From assembly GCA_963971285.1 (NCBI GenBank), contig OZ020256.1:8806541-8870540 (forward strand): a DNA stretch of 64,000 bases, given 5' to 3'. Positions within the stretch are counted from its first letter, which is position 1, and the number at the start of each line of letters is the position of its first letter. The translations under genes and the position numbers were made by a program. Source of the DNA: Astropecten irregularis. Taxonomy: Eukaryota; Echinodermata; Asteroidea; Paxillosida; Astropectinidae. The notes beneath the pieces are model-generated. The model saw only the letters and a program-made list of their open reading frames with translations. It ran no database searches and was not told the origin of the DNA. Positions 32,227 through 43,279 of the stretch are shown here, one piece after another.

Positions 32227-32266
32227 GGGCATCTGGCTGGGCATCGTGATGCCCGGCCAGATGCCC
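32227..32266. repeat. 19-bp GC-rich hairpin
   Basis: GGGCATCTGGCTGGGCATC and GATGCCCGGCCAGATGCCC pair over 19 positions with one G:U on one strand and a two-base loop. It stands out from AT-rich surroundings. The tiny loop argues against a standard microRNA precursor. Confidence 0.65.
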
Positions 32267-32414
32267 TGGCATCAATTTTATTAGTGATGTGTCATACATT
32301 TGCTTGTTTTCATTACAGGGTGATAACCATAATACATGTAGGTTTATATGTACTTTTATTTGCATGCTAAAATCCTTGATTTTTTTTTATGCATTTATGT
32401 GTTCCCTTTCTAAG

Positions 32415-32453
32415 ATGGCCGATGCAGCTTCATCTGTTATATCTGTTCAAAGG
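32415..32453 (+). CDS. Candidate 39-nt host exon
   Basis: A pyrimidine-rich acceptor TTCCCTTTCTAAG precedes ATGGCCGATGCAGC and a donor AGG|GTGAGTG follows. The 13 codons give MADAASSVISVQR. It starts and ends in phase 0, so it would join the exons at 4500-4784 and 58844-58986 without a frame change. Small exon size and lack of a homologue check keep the confidence moderate. Confidence 0.5.
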
Positions 32454-32765
32454 GTGAGTGTTTTGCCTCTCATCATGGGATCTTTTGGTACATTAATCAG
32501 TTAATTGATCTGCCTTGCACTATAACCAATGAAGTACTGTACATGTAGAAATGATAACTGCCAATGGTCTTTTATGTGTGCTACAATTCTCACAAATATT
32601 ATTTGCTAATTTAAGCCAAGGTGATGGACGCAGGTTGCCCCCTTTGCTTGGATATTTTTCATTTAGTACTCATACTTTTCATTCTTTAGAGGGATGCCTT
32701 TGCTTTCCACATTCTATATCCAACCTAACTGCCAGATATACTGTGTATGATTCTAATGCCTAGTA

Positions 32766-33274
32766 TACAGGGTGTCCCAAAAAGAGGTGTACAAAAGTGT
32801 CCCATAGCCAAGACTTGGCTGTATCACATATCTGAATCTTGAAGTGATAAACAGTTTAAAGGTAGTATCATACTTTGGTTTTTGTCAAAGAAATATAGAT
32901 CCATGGGCAAAAATATCAAGTACGATACAGTAACAGTCATCTGTGAAAATTTCAGTCCCATATAGTGCCCACTTTTTGAGAAAACAGTGAAAAATGGCCA
33001 AAATATTTCTCAAGTCTTTTCTGTTTTATTTTTGATCTGTTAAAAGATCAAAAAGATGTTCGGTCGCTGTTTTACTAATTTCTGGATAAATACACCATTT
33101 CAGGTGGAGCAATTTGAACTGTATGTTTCTACCACCACCATCTTCATACCCTGAAAGTTATACGTAAATCTGTGAACATTTCTGTTTTGGTGTCTTACCA
33201 AAGTATGATACTACCTTTAATGTTAACATAATGGGTTCCGACACAGTGATGCATTTTTTCTGGGACACCCTGTA
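32766..33274. mobile_element. Tc1/mariner-type MITE (TA flanks), hosting family X
   Basis: The ends are TATACAGGGTGTCCCA and TGGGACACCCTGTATA. TA target use with a CAGGGTGTCCC end is typical of mariner-type MITEs. A complete family X copy occupies 32855-33220. Confidence 0.8.
32855..33220. mobile_element. Inverted-repeat family X, best-preserved copy
   Basis: The termini TTTAAAGGTAGTATCATACT and AGTATGATACTACCTTTAA are inverted over about 24 bp. The 366-bp body has no coding frame. The copy serves as reference for the ones at 2346, 7640 and 16338. Confidence 0.85.
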
Positions 33275-33487
33275 TAACATGTAGTACAATGCTGTCATAA
33301 GTGGAACCCAACCCAACCCATCTCAACCCATTATAGACACATGCGCTCACATTTGAATAACATTTGATGGGCCTTTCACCCTATCCTTAAAACACTTTTT
33401 CTTGCACTCCATTCCCATTTTAAGTAGTTTGACAAATACAAGAATTATAAATGCAAGCATTATCAATTTGATGCTTGAGTAATAAAC

Positions 33488-33827
33488 TGGGGCAATTTCA
33501 GGGTAACGGACATGACAATCACACAGTTTCAGAGGATCACAAAGTAGGATTGGCAGTTTGCAAACAATTTTAATTAGGCTTGTCAGACACATTTAACTAT
33601 CAGTGACATATGTAGTAAATTTTATGTAATTTCATGGAACAGTTGTAGAGAAAATGCACTTCTTGTGACCGTAACGGACATGACACCAAGTGACATTCGT
33701 GACTGATAGTTAAATGTGTCTGATAAGCCTAATTAAAATTAGTTGCTAACTGCCAATCCTACTTTGTGATCCTCTGAATAAGGTAAAAACTGTGTGATGG
33801 TCATGTCCGTTACGCTGGAATTGCCCA
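33488..33827. mobile_element. Foldback MITE, 340 bp
   Basis: The left arm begins TGGGGCAATTTCAGGGTAAC and continues GGACATGACAATCACACAG; the right arm is its complement ending TTGCCCA. A second inner stem (GACACATTTAACTATCAGT and complement) extends the fold. Only about 90 bp in the centre remain unpaired. Confidence 0.8.
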
Positions 33828-33844
33828 CTGCTGCAAACAATTAA

Positions 33845-34376
33845 AGTAATGACCTGAAATATATAAAATGCTTGGAGTTCGCAGGGTCAGACATTGCGAT
33901 CCTAGCAGGATCTTTCTCAAAGGCTATACAATGACAAGAGGACAAGAACATGTGCAAGTAAAGATACATACACTCATACACGGATGAGAAGATCAGACCA
34001 AAATGGGGTGTGTCCAGGGGAGCATGCACTAAGGCTAGGAATTCTCAAAGAGAAGATAGAGGTGGTCAAGTGTGGTCATGGGAAGGGGACACAGGGGTTT
34101 GGGAACTAGGAAGGATAGGCAAGTGGGGACCGTAAGGTGCAGATGCATGCAGGCTGTGGTGAGCAAGGATGAAAAGGGAGAGATGAGAATAGAAAGAAGA
34201 TTAAATAAGGTTGAGTAGTGGGTAAACAATGATGCATTGCTCTCATCAATTTATATGTGTTTCTTTATATGCATGTTCTTGTGCTCTTGTCATTTAGCCT
34301 TTGAGAAAGATCCTGCTGCTCGAAAAGTCAGGACCTCCTAACTCCAAGCATGATCAATTTGAAATATCCCATTAAT
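33845..34376. mobile_element. Foldback element, GTTAGGAGG family copy 2
   Basis: It shares TAATGACCTGAAATATATAA, GATCCTAGCAGGATCTTTCTC and the inverted right end GAGAAAGATCCTGCTG...CCTCCTAACTCC with copy 1 at 16649-17453. The interior is different and non-coding. Confidence 0.75.
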
Positions 34377-34455
34377 GCAAATACGTGCAATGAGTTCCAC
34401 TGAGTTCAGATGTGAAGTGTTTTTTTCACCATACAATCATACCTTACTCATCTTT

Positions 34456-35008
34456 AATGGGAGACTTTTGGAGCCTGCTGTTGATAGAGGGCAGCAAACA
34501 ACCGGTCTTCTGAAAACGTTTGTACACACTTTTAGTACGGCGATTGTCCAAAAACTCTCCAAAAGACACATTTACAATAAATTTTTAGCTTCACATTTCT
34601 GCCCATCCAAATTTTAAAGCCTGAAAACACAAAGTGAGGTGAAATTCTTGTTTGGCGAAAAATAATGTGCTAGGTATTGCTTGCCAAAGTTAAAACTTAG
34701 TGCACAAAACAATATGCCGTTTGCAGTCAGCCACCATTATCGTTTGCAACTTGCCCTTTTGATGGCCAATCTTTGTGATTCTGATTTAAGATTTTGCATT
34801 TGTTTGTTCTTGGGGAACTCATGTCCTCCCCTGACTCACAACCGGGCACTGCACAGTATGTACCAGTCATTTTCATTCGCTTATTTTTGGCCGGTTGTGT
34901 GTATGACAAATATTCGTGCACAAAAGCAATGACAACAAAACTCTTCCCGAGACTGGTGAAGCGCACCCTCTTGAGATTAACGATGGTAATAGTCAAAAGT
35001 CTCCCATT
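34456..35008 (-). mobile_element. THAP-encoding DNA transposon remnant, copy 1
   Basis: The ends are AATGGGAGACTTTTG and CAAAAGTCTCCCATT. CATCTT occurs immediately outside both ends, a possible remnant of the target duplication. On the minus strand near 34860 the frame TGTYCAVPGCESGEDMSSP is the start of a THAP zinc finger (C-x4-C) broken by frameshift. THAP domains are found at the N-terminus of P- and Kolobok-type transposases. No transposase catalytic domain remains. Confidence 0.75.
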
Positions 35009-35329
35009 CATCTTACTCAGTTACCTACTTCATTGTTTCCTTGACCTGGCAAGTTAGTCAATGCACTCTTTAATACTTACCCATGATGTATTAAATGTAG
35101 TTGCACTCCCATCTCAGATCTGCCTCCTTTCATGAAAATATGGAAGACCTGTTTCATATACAAAGCTACATAGATAATTAGTGCAAATTAATATCCTTTT
35201 GATACTCCCATTTCTATCTTCAAAACACCTTGTAACTGGCATATACTCTTGACAAGTCTCTTGTAGTTCTTTGCTAAAAAAAAAAATGGAGACATTTTTT
35301 TCTCATTTAAAATTTTATAACATACTGTT
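35009..35329. other. Spacer
   Basis: No gene recognised between the THAP element and the DIRS-like element. Confidence 0.4.
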
Positions 35330-35549
35330 CTATTACAGAAAATATGTCACCTTCGATACCTACAAAATGCATTTCCAAATGGGCATGCATGCATGCCCAA
35401 GCATAACCGGTGAAATAACAAAGGACATGACGTCACCCCACACACGCACTGCATGTCCCAGGGTTCCAAGCGTATCTCCCCCTTTTTTCAAGTGCGCGCC
35501 GCTGATAGTAGACGTGTTTTTTTCTGAAACGTGTTTTGTGATATGATCG

Positions 35550-36594
35550 AACTCCTATTTCCGACTGGTGGATTCTCGGACCAGGAAACGTTCGTTCAAG
35601 AAATCGACAAATATATGCCCATCTTGTGGAGGTTCATCTTCCCCCTTTTACTTTGATGTCCATCTGAACTGCCCCCGATGCAGGCTTAGTCTGCTGCCGT
35701 AGTGAGCCCTGTGTTATCTGTTCAACGTGGACGTCCGAAAATTGGACCGTTTTTACGTCGTGGCTCGATGACTTTGTGTCTCCTCGGCAGTCGACTGGTT
35801 CTTCCATCCCCGCCTCTACATCGACAGTTTCCGACGGACTCCCCTCGAAATCTGCTTCCAGCTCATCGATTTTTTTTGCCTTTGTCGTCCACTACCTCGT
35901 TCACAAGTTCAGTATCCAGATCTTCTCCCTACATTGCGGGGACCTCGCTGGTTTTGTCCTACAATCGACCGATTCCCGCTGCCAATGTCAGCGCCGCCTA
36001 GTTTGCGCAGGCTTTTCCGGGAGAGGGACGGGACTACGCTCACCTCTACCATCCACAGGCGCCTCACTCTTGGCCCTATTTCCCTCGGGATCCTCGGAAC
36101 TCGGCTCCTCCTTTCCAGGCTTTGTACCCTGGCTTCTAGGGTCCTGCTGCTTGGGGATTTTCCCATACCAACCGGACATGTTCACCACCGATTACGGCGG
36201 ATCCCATGCCGCTAGCTGCCATCGTTCGTGCGGGCGTTCACCCCCCGACTTGCCGGATCGTCCAGGAAATTGCCACTGTAGTTCTGGGAGACCTGACTAC
36301 TCTCCTCGGCATTTCTCCCGGGATTTTTCTCCACTTAGGCCTTCTCGGTCTCCTCGTGGGACCCAGGAGGATTTATATTCGTCTTTGTCCAGTGAGTCGA
36401 CGACTACCCCCCTGGATCTGGATAACACTCCTTTCTCCCACCGAGGCAACCTGGTCATTCCTGAAGTGAGTAGAATTCCGCACAACGATCTGTTCGCCTC
36501 ACATCTGAACTGCCAACTGCCAACTTTCTGCTCCCGTCATGCCCATCCCAAAGCCTGGGCTACGGACGGTAATGACTGGGCCTGTCTAAGATGA
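35550..36594 (+). pseudogene. DIRS-like gag remnant
   Basis: The beginning reads RKRSFKKSTNICPSCGG, then DVHLNCPRCRLSL and, after stops and a shift, PCVICSTWTSENWTVFTSWL. This is a CxxC / CxxC / CxxCxxW series of the kind seen in gag proteins of Ngaro/DIRS-type elements. The long frame from 35776 is serine/proline rich with SPLRPSRSPRGTQED and ends at 36594. The frame changes at about 35700, so the full product cannot be made. Confidence 0.6.
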
Positions 36595-37235
36595 AATAAT
36601 CATGAGAATAAAATCTAGTCAGAACATACCACAGAGCAGAACGATGTAGTATCTGCTCCGGTGGGTCTCCTGGCTGAAGAACTTGTCTGCCTACTATTCA
36701 GTCTCTCCCATCTCATTCTTGCCAGAAACAGCCTAGTGGGTCACGGCCTGACGCAGCAGCTCCAGTGAGTCTCCTATGCTGCCCAACTCTTCCAAGGCCG
36801 ATTTGTCGCACCACCAAAGTTGCCAAGCTCAACTTTCTTCCTGTGACCCACTTGAGCCGAAGACCCAGCTTGAGGCAGGCAAGGCTCTTTATAAGCGGCC
36901 TCAGATGTTACATACATCTCGTGCCCAAATCTAAGCCCACCAGACACGGAGTGTGACTACGTCATGGCTTTCTTCCAAGGAATGGCTGTTTCAGACATCA
37001 TGCAGGCGGCGTGTTGCAAAAACCCATCAACCTTTTCCTCATGCTACCTGAGGGATGTTCTCCAAGCTGAGGGGCAGATAGGCAGACAAGTTCTTCAAAC
37101 AACTGCCCGTGCTGTAGCCAGGAGACCCATCGGAGCAGCTACTATATCATCTCAGGATTCTAGACGGTCTGCTCTGTGGTATGTTCTGGCTAGATTTAAG
37201 TCTCATGATTATTTCATCTAAGACAGGCCTAGTCA
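36595..37235 (+). pseudogene. Tyrosine recombinase C-terminus inside an inverted repeat
   Basis: At 36964-37080 the frame gives FQGMAVSDIMQAACCKNPST then FSSCYLRDVLQAEG, the terminal block of DIRS-type tyrosine recombinases that holds the catalytic Tyr region (SCYLRDV). The segments 36586-36692 and 37076-37228 are inverted copies of each other (AAATAATCATGAGA, CAGAACATACCACAGAGCAG, GGGTCTCCTGGCT), so part of the coding region has been duplicated head to head. Earlier recombinase parts are missing. Confidence 0.7.
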
Positions 37236-37306
37236 TTACTGTTCTCCAGATTCACTCACACTGCTTTCTCCCTCCTCTTCTCCTTCCGGTGCCACTTTGC
37301 ATTTTG

Positions 37307-37400
37307 AAGGTATCGAAGGTGACATATTTTCTGTAATAGGATCTCCCCAAATCCATGGGGATGTTCTATTCTATTAAGAAAATACTCACCTTCGATACCG
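37307..37400. repeat. Internal complementary region of DIRS-like element 2
   Basis: It starts GGTATCGAAGGTGACATAT and ends ATACTCACCTTCGATACC, with a central CCCCAAATCCATGGGG hairpin. The two halves differ in exactly the places where the left and right element ends differ. Confidence 0.85.
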
Positions 37401-37689
37401 CCCTCCCTATTGTCCGGTTCCTCTAATTATACTGAAAAAAGGGGCGAGATACGCGTGGAACCCTGGGACATGCAGTGTGTGTGTGTGTGGGGTGATGTCA
37501 TGTTCTTTGTTATTTCAGCGGTTATGCTTGCACATGCACATTTGGAAATGCATTTTGTAGGTATCGAAGGTGAGTATTTTCTTTTACTAGTATTTTTATA
37601 TATCATTAAATACCAGCACCAAATCTTAATTGAAATGCTATTGATGTAGGTTGCGGAGTATTGTCCGTCATTTTTTGGGTCGATAAATG

Positions 37690-38744
37690 TACAATAATAA
37701 TAATAATAATTATGAATTTATAACGCGCACGCATCTGTCCAAAGACACTCGTGGCGCACAAAACAAAGAGCGAAAACAAAATAGCAATTTCAAAAACATT
37801 TACAAAGAACATAGCCTTAAATGCAGCTACAAACAATTACACATGAATAAAGCTAAACAAGGAAACAATATGATGGACAAATCTACTAAGATACTAAAGA
37901 TGCATCATCAACTAAGAGAATGGACCTTATCGAGGATAGCGCATAACTGGCTGTGCGCAAAGCACTATGGGAAACGCAGGGTTGTTAGGGCAGGAGCTGA
38001 GTGCATAAAACGTATGGACATGAAAATTCAACTATGAATAAGTACTCAACTTTACACCGCTTGAACAAGTGACTCGATAGTAACATTCCATGGACCGTTG
38101 TGCAGCATCGTTATGTATAACAACTCCAAGCAAGGCTTTCTTCTAGGAAAAAAGACAACTTAAGTTATACGAGTGTACGCTTGTCAACGCGTTTGTAAAA
38201 ACTTTAAAACCCAAAATTACCCGCGTCCTTTGCGCGCGCACGCGCAGCGCCGAAAACAAGCTATCTCCGATAAGGTCCATGATTTATTGATAAGGTAGGT
38301 TTTTAGATTTGATTTGAACAAGGATAAGGAACCGGTATGTTGTTGAAGATTATATGGGAGGCTGTTCCATAGGCGTTGGGCAGCTACAGAGAAAGCTTTA
38401 TCGCCCTATGATGTTTTTGTCCTCGGAACAGTTAACTTAAGTGCAGATGATGATCTTGAGCCATTTTTCCCAGGGGTAGGAATACTAATTAAATCATTGA
38501 TGTAGTCAGGGGCCAATCCGGTTAGTGATTTATAGGTAAGGAGACAAATCTTGAATTCAATTCTGTGTATGACTGGTAGCCAGTGGAGGTTTTTGAGAGC
38601 CGGGGTGATGTGCTCAGACCTGCGGGTGTTTGTAATGATGCGAGCAGCATTATTTTGAATTAAATATAACTTTTGGGAAGATTTGTATGGAAAAACTGCA
38701 ATGATCCATAGACTTTGTCTTTTTGTACGTGGCAATTTGATCAA
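37690..38744 (-). pseudogene. CR1/L2-like retrotransposon 3' end with (ATT)n tail
   Basis: The minus strand encodes LIQNNAARIITNTRRSEHIT, ALKNLHWLPVIHRIEFKICL, LTYKSLTGLAPDYINDLI and, after one stop, AFSVAAQRLWNSLPYNLQQ and LFKSNLKTYLINK. This is the C-terminal domain that follows the RT in CR1/L2-like elements. The 3' end runs to an ATT microsatellite near 37692-37710, the kind of terminal repeat used by this group instead of poly-A. The RT itself is missing, consistent with the usual 5' truncation. Confidence 0.85.
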
Positions 38745-38825
38745 TTTTACACATGAACAAATTAAATGTCACAGCGTTTTTTTGTAGTTGTCTTTTTCTA
38801 TATATGTGGCAATCAGTTTAAAGCC

Positions 38826-38925
38826 CATGTCACACGGGGCAATTTCCTAGCAACTTTTGGGCAATAAAAGTTGCTAACAATCTGGCTGCCCCAGGATTGC
38901 TCCGTGTGTCATGACATGCAATGCG
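38826..38925. mobile_element. Small palindromic element
   Basis: CATGTCACACGGGGCAATTT and the inverted ATTGCTCCGTGTGTCATGAC, with AGCAACTTTTGGGCAATAAAAGTTGCT between them, make an almost complete fold. It could be an end of the Harbinger-type element that follows, but no partner was found at the far side. Confidence 0.55.
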
Positions 38926-39121
38926 CAGGCAACTCTATGGCAACCCCAAGGCAATGTAAATTTGGAGTACCGGTAGAATGGGTTTCTACTTTGAGGCAAC
39001 CTTGCAGTTGAGGCAAACACCAATCAGATTGTGTATAGTGGACTACATCATATATCAGACAAAGGTTTTTTTAGCGGTAGCCATTTTGTTTGTTTACAAC
39101 GCGACAAAATACTCGACTAAA

Positions 39122-41957
39122 ATGACAGATGTTACGAAAATTATATGGTCCTTTGACAAGGAAGTTGCAATGATTGACTTCTATCAGGGTATGTATCAGT
39201 TTTGGTGTAATTCGTAGGCCTAGAAATAAGTGGGTCGTCACAAAACAGGGTTCGTAAAATTACGATTTTGGGCGTGGGATGAATACTGCGTGTATACATT
39301 ATGTATGAAAATCACAAAGTTAGGCCTGCATAGTATGTGTACATATTTTTTGGGGTGACAATGAATGGCATGGCATACAATTTACGATTTCTGTTTTATA
39401 TCGAAACCAGAACTAAGGGATATAGTTTAGATGTATTGGACTTGGTACAGGATTTAGCAGCTTTCAAACTGTCATGAATTTCGTGATACGTTGGCAGGAA
39501 TTTCAAACTTAAGTATCAGAGAGAAAATTTGGTATACAACCGTGTGGGCGAAAGCACACAAACAAACTAACGGCAATACAGATAATTATAATATTACTAG
39601 CCTAGTATACTACTGAGTACTGGTACTGCTTTAACGCAGTGCTAGTGGGCTCATAGCCATATAAAGTAGAATGTAAAATACATGTAGGCCTATGTCCCAA
39701 CACAATTTCTGGCAAAACCTGAGTGTGATTGATAGTATTAATATTAAGTCTCCATGGATAAGCAGATGGCTTTTTTTAGTTCAAGTTTCAAGTCAGAGCA
39801 CGACATATACGCCTACCATGGGGCTGGGTCCATGTGAAATTTGTGTGAAAAATCTATTTTGTCATTTCTAAAAAAGTGGATGATGCAGACTAGTAAAACT
39901 AATACACATATTGAGTTGTACCCTAGAATTTGAAAAAAATGCTTTGTTTTCAAGCTAACAGTGTTCTTGTGTGTGTGAACATTCATATTCCACAACTACC
40001 TAAAAATAAATAATATTCAGCACCACTGAACTCATCGAGACATGTTGTTGATTGTTTTACATTGTCTTTTTACAGATCACCAATTCTTATGGGACCCAAA
40101 GAGCGTAGAATACTGCAACAGGGCGAAGAGGGAGGTAACCCTATCAGAGCTGGTGATAGCTTTGGGCTCCAGCTCCAATGGTGCATCCTTCACAGGTTTA
40201 AGGATAACCAGAATTAAAGTGACTTGAAAGGGGGGGGGGTAGAATTTGAGGAAATTTGACACTAGTTTATTCCATTTTAAATTAAATCTCTTGTATACTA
40301 CATGTACATGGACATGCTTCAACGGAATTCGTACAAGTGAGTTGGGGAAATTGAGATGTGCATACAGGGCAGACCTAACATTTAGGAATGTTTGCTGGGG
40401 GATACCCTGCTAGGGTGTCCAGAGGAATCATATCATGTCCCATTTTGGAAATATTTTTTTGACAACATTTTACACAATTCTCCAGCATGGTTATTTTCTC
40501 AAATTGAGTGGTAGAGAGGCTGAAGTGATTTTGGGTGTGGTAGCCATGTGTTATTCATTGGTTGCCCTTGTAGGATAGATCAATAATAAACATTTGATAC
40601 ATGGAAAAATATGGCACCCAACTCTGTTGTTCACTTCAGTGTACACTTTATTTTGGGTTTTGATTCAATGACTGACAATTAATTTATTGATTTTATTAAC
40701 ATGTATTTATCTAATGTAAGACTATTAAGAACTCCAAACCTTCACTTTAAAAAAAAATTGTTTCTTGACTAATTTGTTTTCTATCTACCATAGTGCATGT
40801 TTTTCTATGAAAAAAATGTTGGAACCATGTAATAGTTTATTGAAACCAACCAGCTACTGATGATCATTCAAATTTACAGGTAAACAATTGTTGTTGTATG
40901 CCTATAAAATAATTCATTTTATGTTTTCATGTTAAAGTGTATTTGCATGTAAACCTGCATAAATGCATGTAAAACTTTGAGCATGTGTACTCTTAAGTTC
41001 CATTGAAAGATACTGATAAGTTTGCATATTTGGATTGTTAGTAACAGTGAAAATGAATAAAATAAATCAGATTGAACTAACACGTTTTCCCAGTATGTTT
41101 CATTATATTGCTGAATATTTTAGTACAAAAATTAATCTAAATTCATAACACACCGAAACATAGAGAACAACAATAGTCAACAAAGAATTGTGCTTTTGTC
41201 ATTATGTCTCAATTTGGTCATGACAGTCAAAGATGTGAAAGAAAGGTTCAAAAACCTCAGGACGACTTTCTCGAGGGAGGTCAAGAAGAACGAGGGGACT
41301 AAGAAATCGGGGAGTGGAACAGACGAAGTGTATCGTAGTCGCTGGGCCAACTTCCATAGAATGGAGTTTCTAAAGGACTCCATGAAGGCAGGCAAAAGTC
41401 AAGACTCTCTGGAAGAGATGGTTAAGCAATGTGTTTGACGTTATACAAAAACCGTGCATGCTCATTTTTGTGCAAGTAGTTTTCGAGTTAAAAAGGGGTT
41501 ATAAATCTATGACCAATCAGTATACAACACGTGTGTTTTGTATGTATTTTTTCTTTAAATCATAACTTCATTTAAAAAATCTTTATAAACAAAAATATTG
41601 GTATATGCCTAAACCTTTTCAGGAGAATCAATTGAAAAAAGAACCGCACATGTGTATATCTGCATTTTAAAATCAGAATGAAGACAAATTAAGCGAAGCG
41701 GAGGAAACTGGTCCACATACTCCAGAAATGCAACCGCTACAACCACCTAAGCAGACCAAGAAGAGGAAAGTCCAGTCATCAAAGCAGGCTCTGATGGAAG
41801 GAGCCATCAACGTCCTCAGAAGCGAGGAAAATCGGAAGACGGGGAAGATTGCTTCGCACGCCACGTAGCAATATCCCTTCGCAGACTTGGCTTCAACGCG
41901 AGGGAACACGCCAAGCTTGAGATTCAGCAGATTTTGCTGAAATACTGCACTTCGTAA
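39122..41957 (+). pseudogene. MADF-BESS DNA-binding protein of a PIF/Harbinger element (4 exons, one frameshift)
   Basis: Exons at 39122-39188, 40076-40195, 41227-41420 and 41677-41957 join in matching phases (1, 1, 0) with GT/AG borders. The product starts MTDVTKIIWSFDKEVAMIDF, continues DHQFLWDPKSVEYCNRAKRE, then VKDVKERFKNLRTTFSREVK and YRSRWANFHRMEFLKDSM: a MADF (Myb/SANT-like) domain of about 90 residues. A basic linker KQTKKRKVQSS follows. The last exon ends with EDGEDCFARHVAISLRRLGF and AKLEIQQILLKYC, a BESS-type interaction motif, but in a frame shifted by one base near 41828-41832 in an A run. The partner nuclease lies convergent at 43280-45461. PIF/Harbinger elements need such a DNA-binding partner for nuclear import and end recognition. 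Confidence 0.8.
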
Positions 41958-42364
41958 AATTGAGGGGCCACAATTATTCTATAGCTATCGATAAATGATT
42001 AATATTGTTCAATGAGTGAATTTTGAAGTATTCCTCCACTTAATAATTTCAGCAGCAAAAACTACGATCCTGTAAAAACAAAACAAAAAAACTTGCCATA
42101 CACTGGGCCGTGTCAACCCCCCCCCCCCCCCCCCACCCCCCGATTCTCCCCATCATTCCCATAGGAAGAAATCTGAAATCTGAATGGTCAGTCAAACAAA
42201 ATAAGAACACACATGAACTAAAATGTGTACATTTACAAAGTATGTCCAAATAAATTTATTTACAAGTTATTCACAAATTATGTACAATAGTTGACAATTT
42301 ATTCACTATTCAACCACAATGCTTTAGATTTCCTGGGCCCCATTATCCAAATACATGTAGCGGG
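41958..42364. other. Intergenic part of the Harbinger element
   Basis: No gene is seen. A C run of about 17 lies at 42117-42133. Confidence 0.4.
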
Positions 42365-42664
42365 CAGGCGCGGTTCTAGAGCCAACATTTTGGGGGGGCT
42401 AGAAGAGCCATTATTTTTTTGGGGGGCTAGAAGACCCAATATTTTGGGTTCTTCTAACACTCGCTTCTGCTATGTCTTATTAGGGGTCGAAAAACATGCA
42501 CATTATAGGCCACACAACGCGTTTTTTATGTTATTGGCGCTTAATAACTGAAAAAATCCAGTATTTTCAAAAAACAAATTTTCACTTGCATTTTTTTTGG
42601 GGGGCTAGACAAAATTTTGGGGGGGCTACAGCCCCCCCTAGCCCCCCCCGTAGAACCGCGCCTG
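42365..42664. mobile_element. hAT-type MITE with perfect 8-bp duplication
   Basis: The inverted ends are CAGGCGCGGTTCTA and TAGAACCGCGCCTG. The octamer GTAGCGGG is repeated exactly at 42357-42364 and 42665-42672. The 300-bp interior is G-rich at both ends (GGGGGGCTA words) and non-coding. Confidence 0.92.
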
Positions 42665-42672
42665 GTAGCGGG

Positions 42673-43279
42673 TCAGGAAACCCTATATAGGCCTTCTGCT
42701 GGTTCACCCAGGTGGGTTGTTTTATTTAATTAACTTGCTATAGGAGGCGTCACGTGTTTTCACACTCACTTCGTGTTTAAAACTTAAAAAAAAACAATTT
42801 GGTAAAACAGAAAAGATTGATTGTATATTTGAAAAGAAAAATATATGTTTGTATTCCTTTCTGCAGACTTTTTCTGTATGTGTATTGCTTAGCTTTTTTG
42901 CCTTTTTTTTGTTGTGCTTAGCCCTTCATTTCCTGATGTGCAAGGCATCTTGTCATGAAGGTCAGAATTTGAATTTGCATGTGTGAGAAGTGAATGCTTA
43001 TTCACCGATTGAGTTGGGTGCTTGCCAGACCGCTGTTTAAGGCCTTTGACGAATTTGAATGCACGACAGGAGGATATGAATTTGAAAGACCGGATTCATG
43101 GAAAGAATGACGAAATTGAACGACTCAGTTTTAATTTCGAATGCCCATGCTGACGAGCATTCATTTAAAAACGAACTTAATTGAACCCTGTGTTAAAATG
43201 AATGCTTCTTTGCTGAAATATAGATCAACATGAAATCACGGGTGAACATTTCCTAATTCCATTTGAAACTACCCTCTAC
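42673..43279. other. Intergenic part of the Harbinger element
   Basis: No gene recognised. The stretch between the MITE and the nuclease stop codon is plain AT-rich DNA. Confidence 0.4.

Larger units (their letters stand above)
35330..37581 (+). mobile_element. DIRS-like retroelement 2 with inverted ends and internal complementary region
   Basis: The left end TATTACAGAAAATATGTCAC, CTTCGATACCTACAAAATGC recurs inverted at 37536-37581 (GCATTTTGTAGGTATCGAAG then GTGAGTATTTTC). An internal region at 37307-37400 has a first half complementary to the extreme left end and a second half complementary to the right end. That is the DIRS-1 layout for circular end repair, from family knowledge. Inside are a gag-like cysteine region and the tail of a tyrosine recombinase; RT and RNase H are deleted. 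Total length is 2.25 kb against 5-6 kb for complete elements. Confidence 0.85.

Noticed and set aside
32227..32266. microRNA precursor
   Set aside because: The loop is only two bases and the stem 19 bp, too short for standard Drosha/Dicer processing.
35776..36594. 272-codon frame as a complete gene
   Set aside because: Low-complexity serine/proline frame inside a DIRS-like element; the cysteine motifs lie upstream in another frame, so it is a gag remnant.
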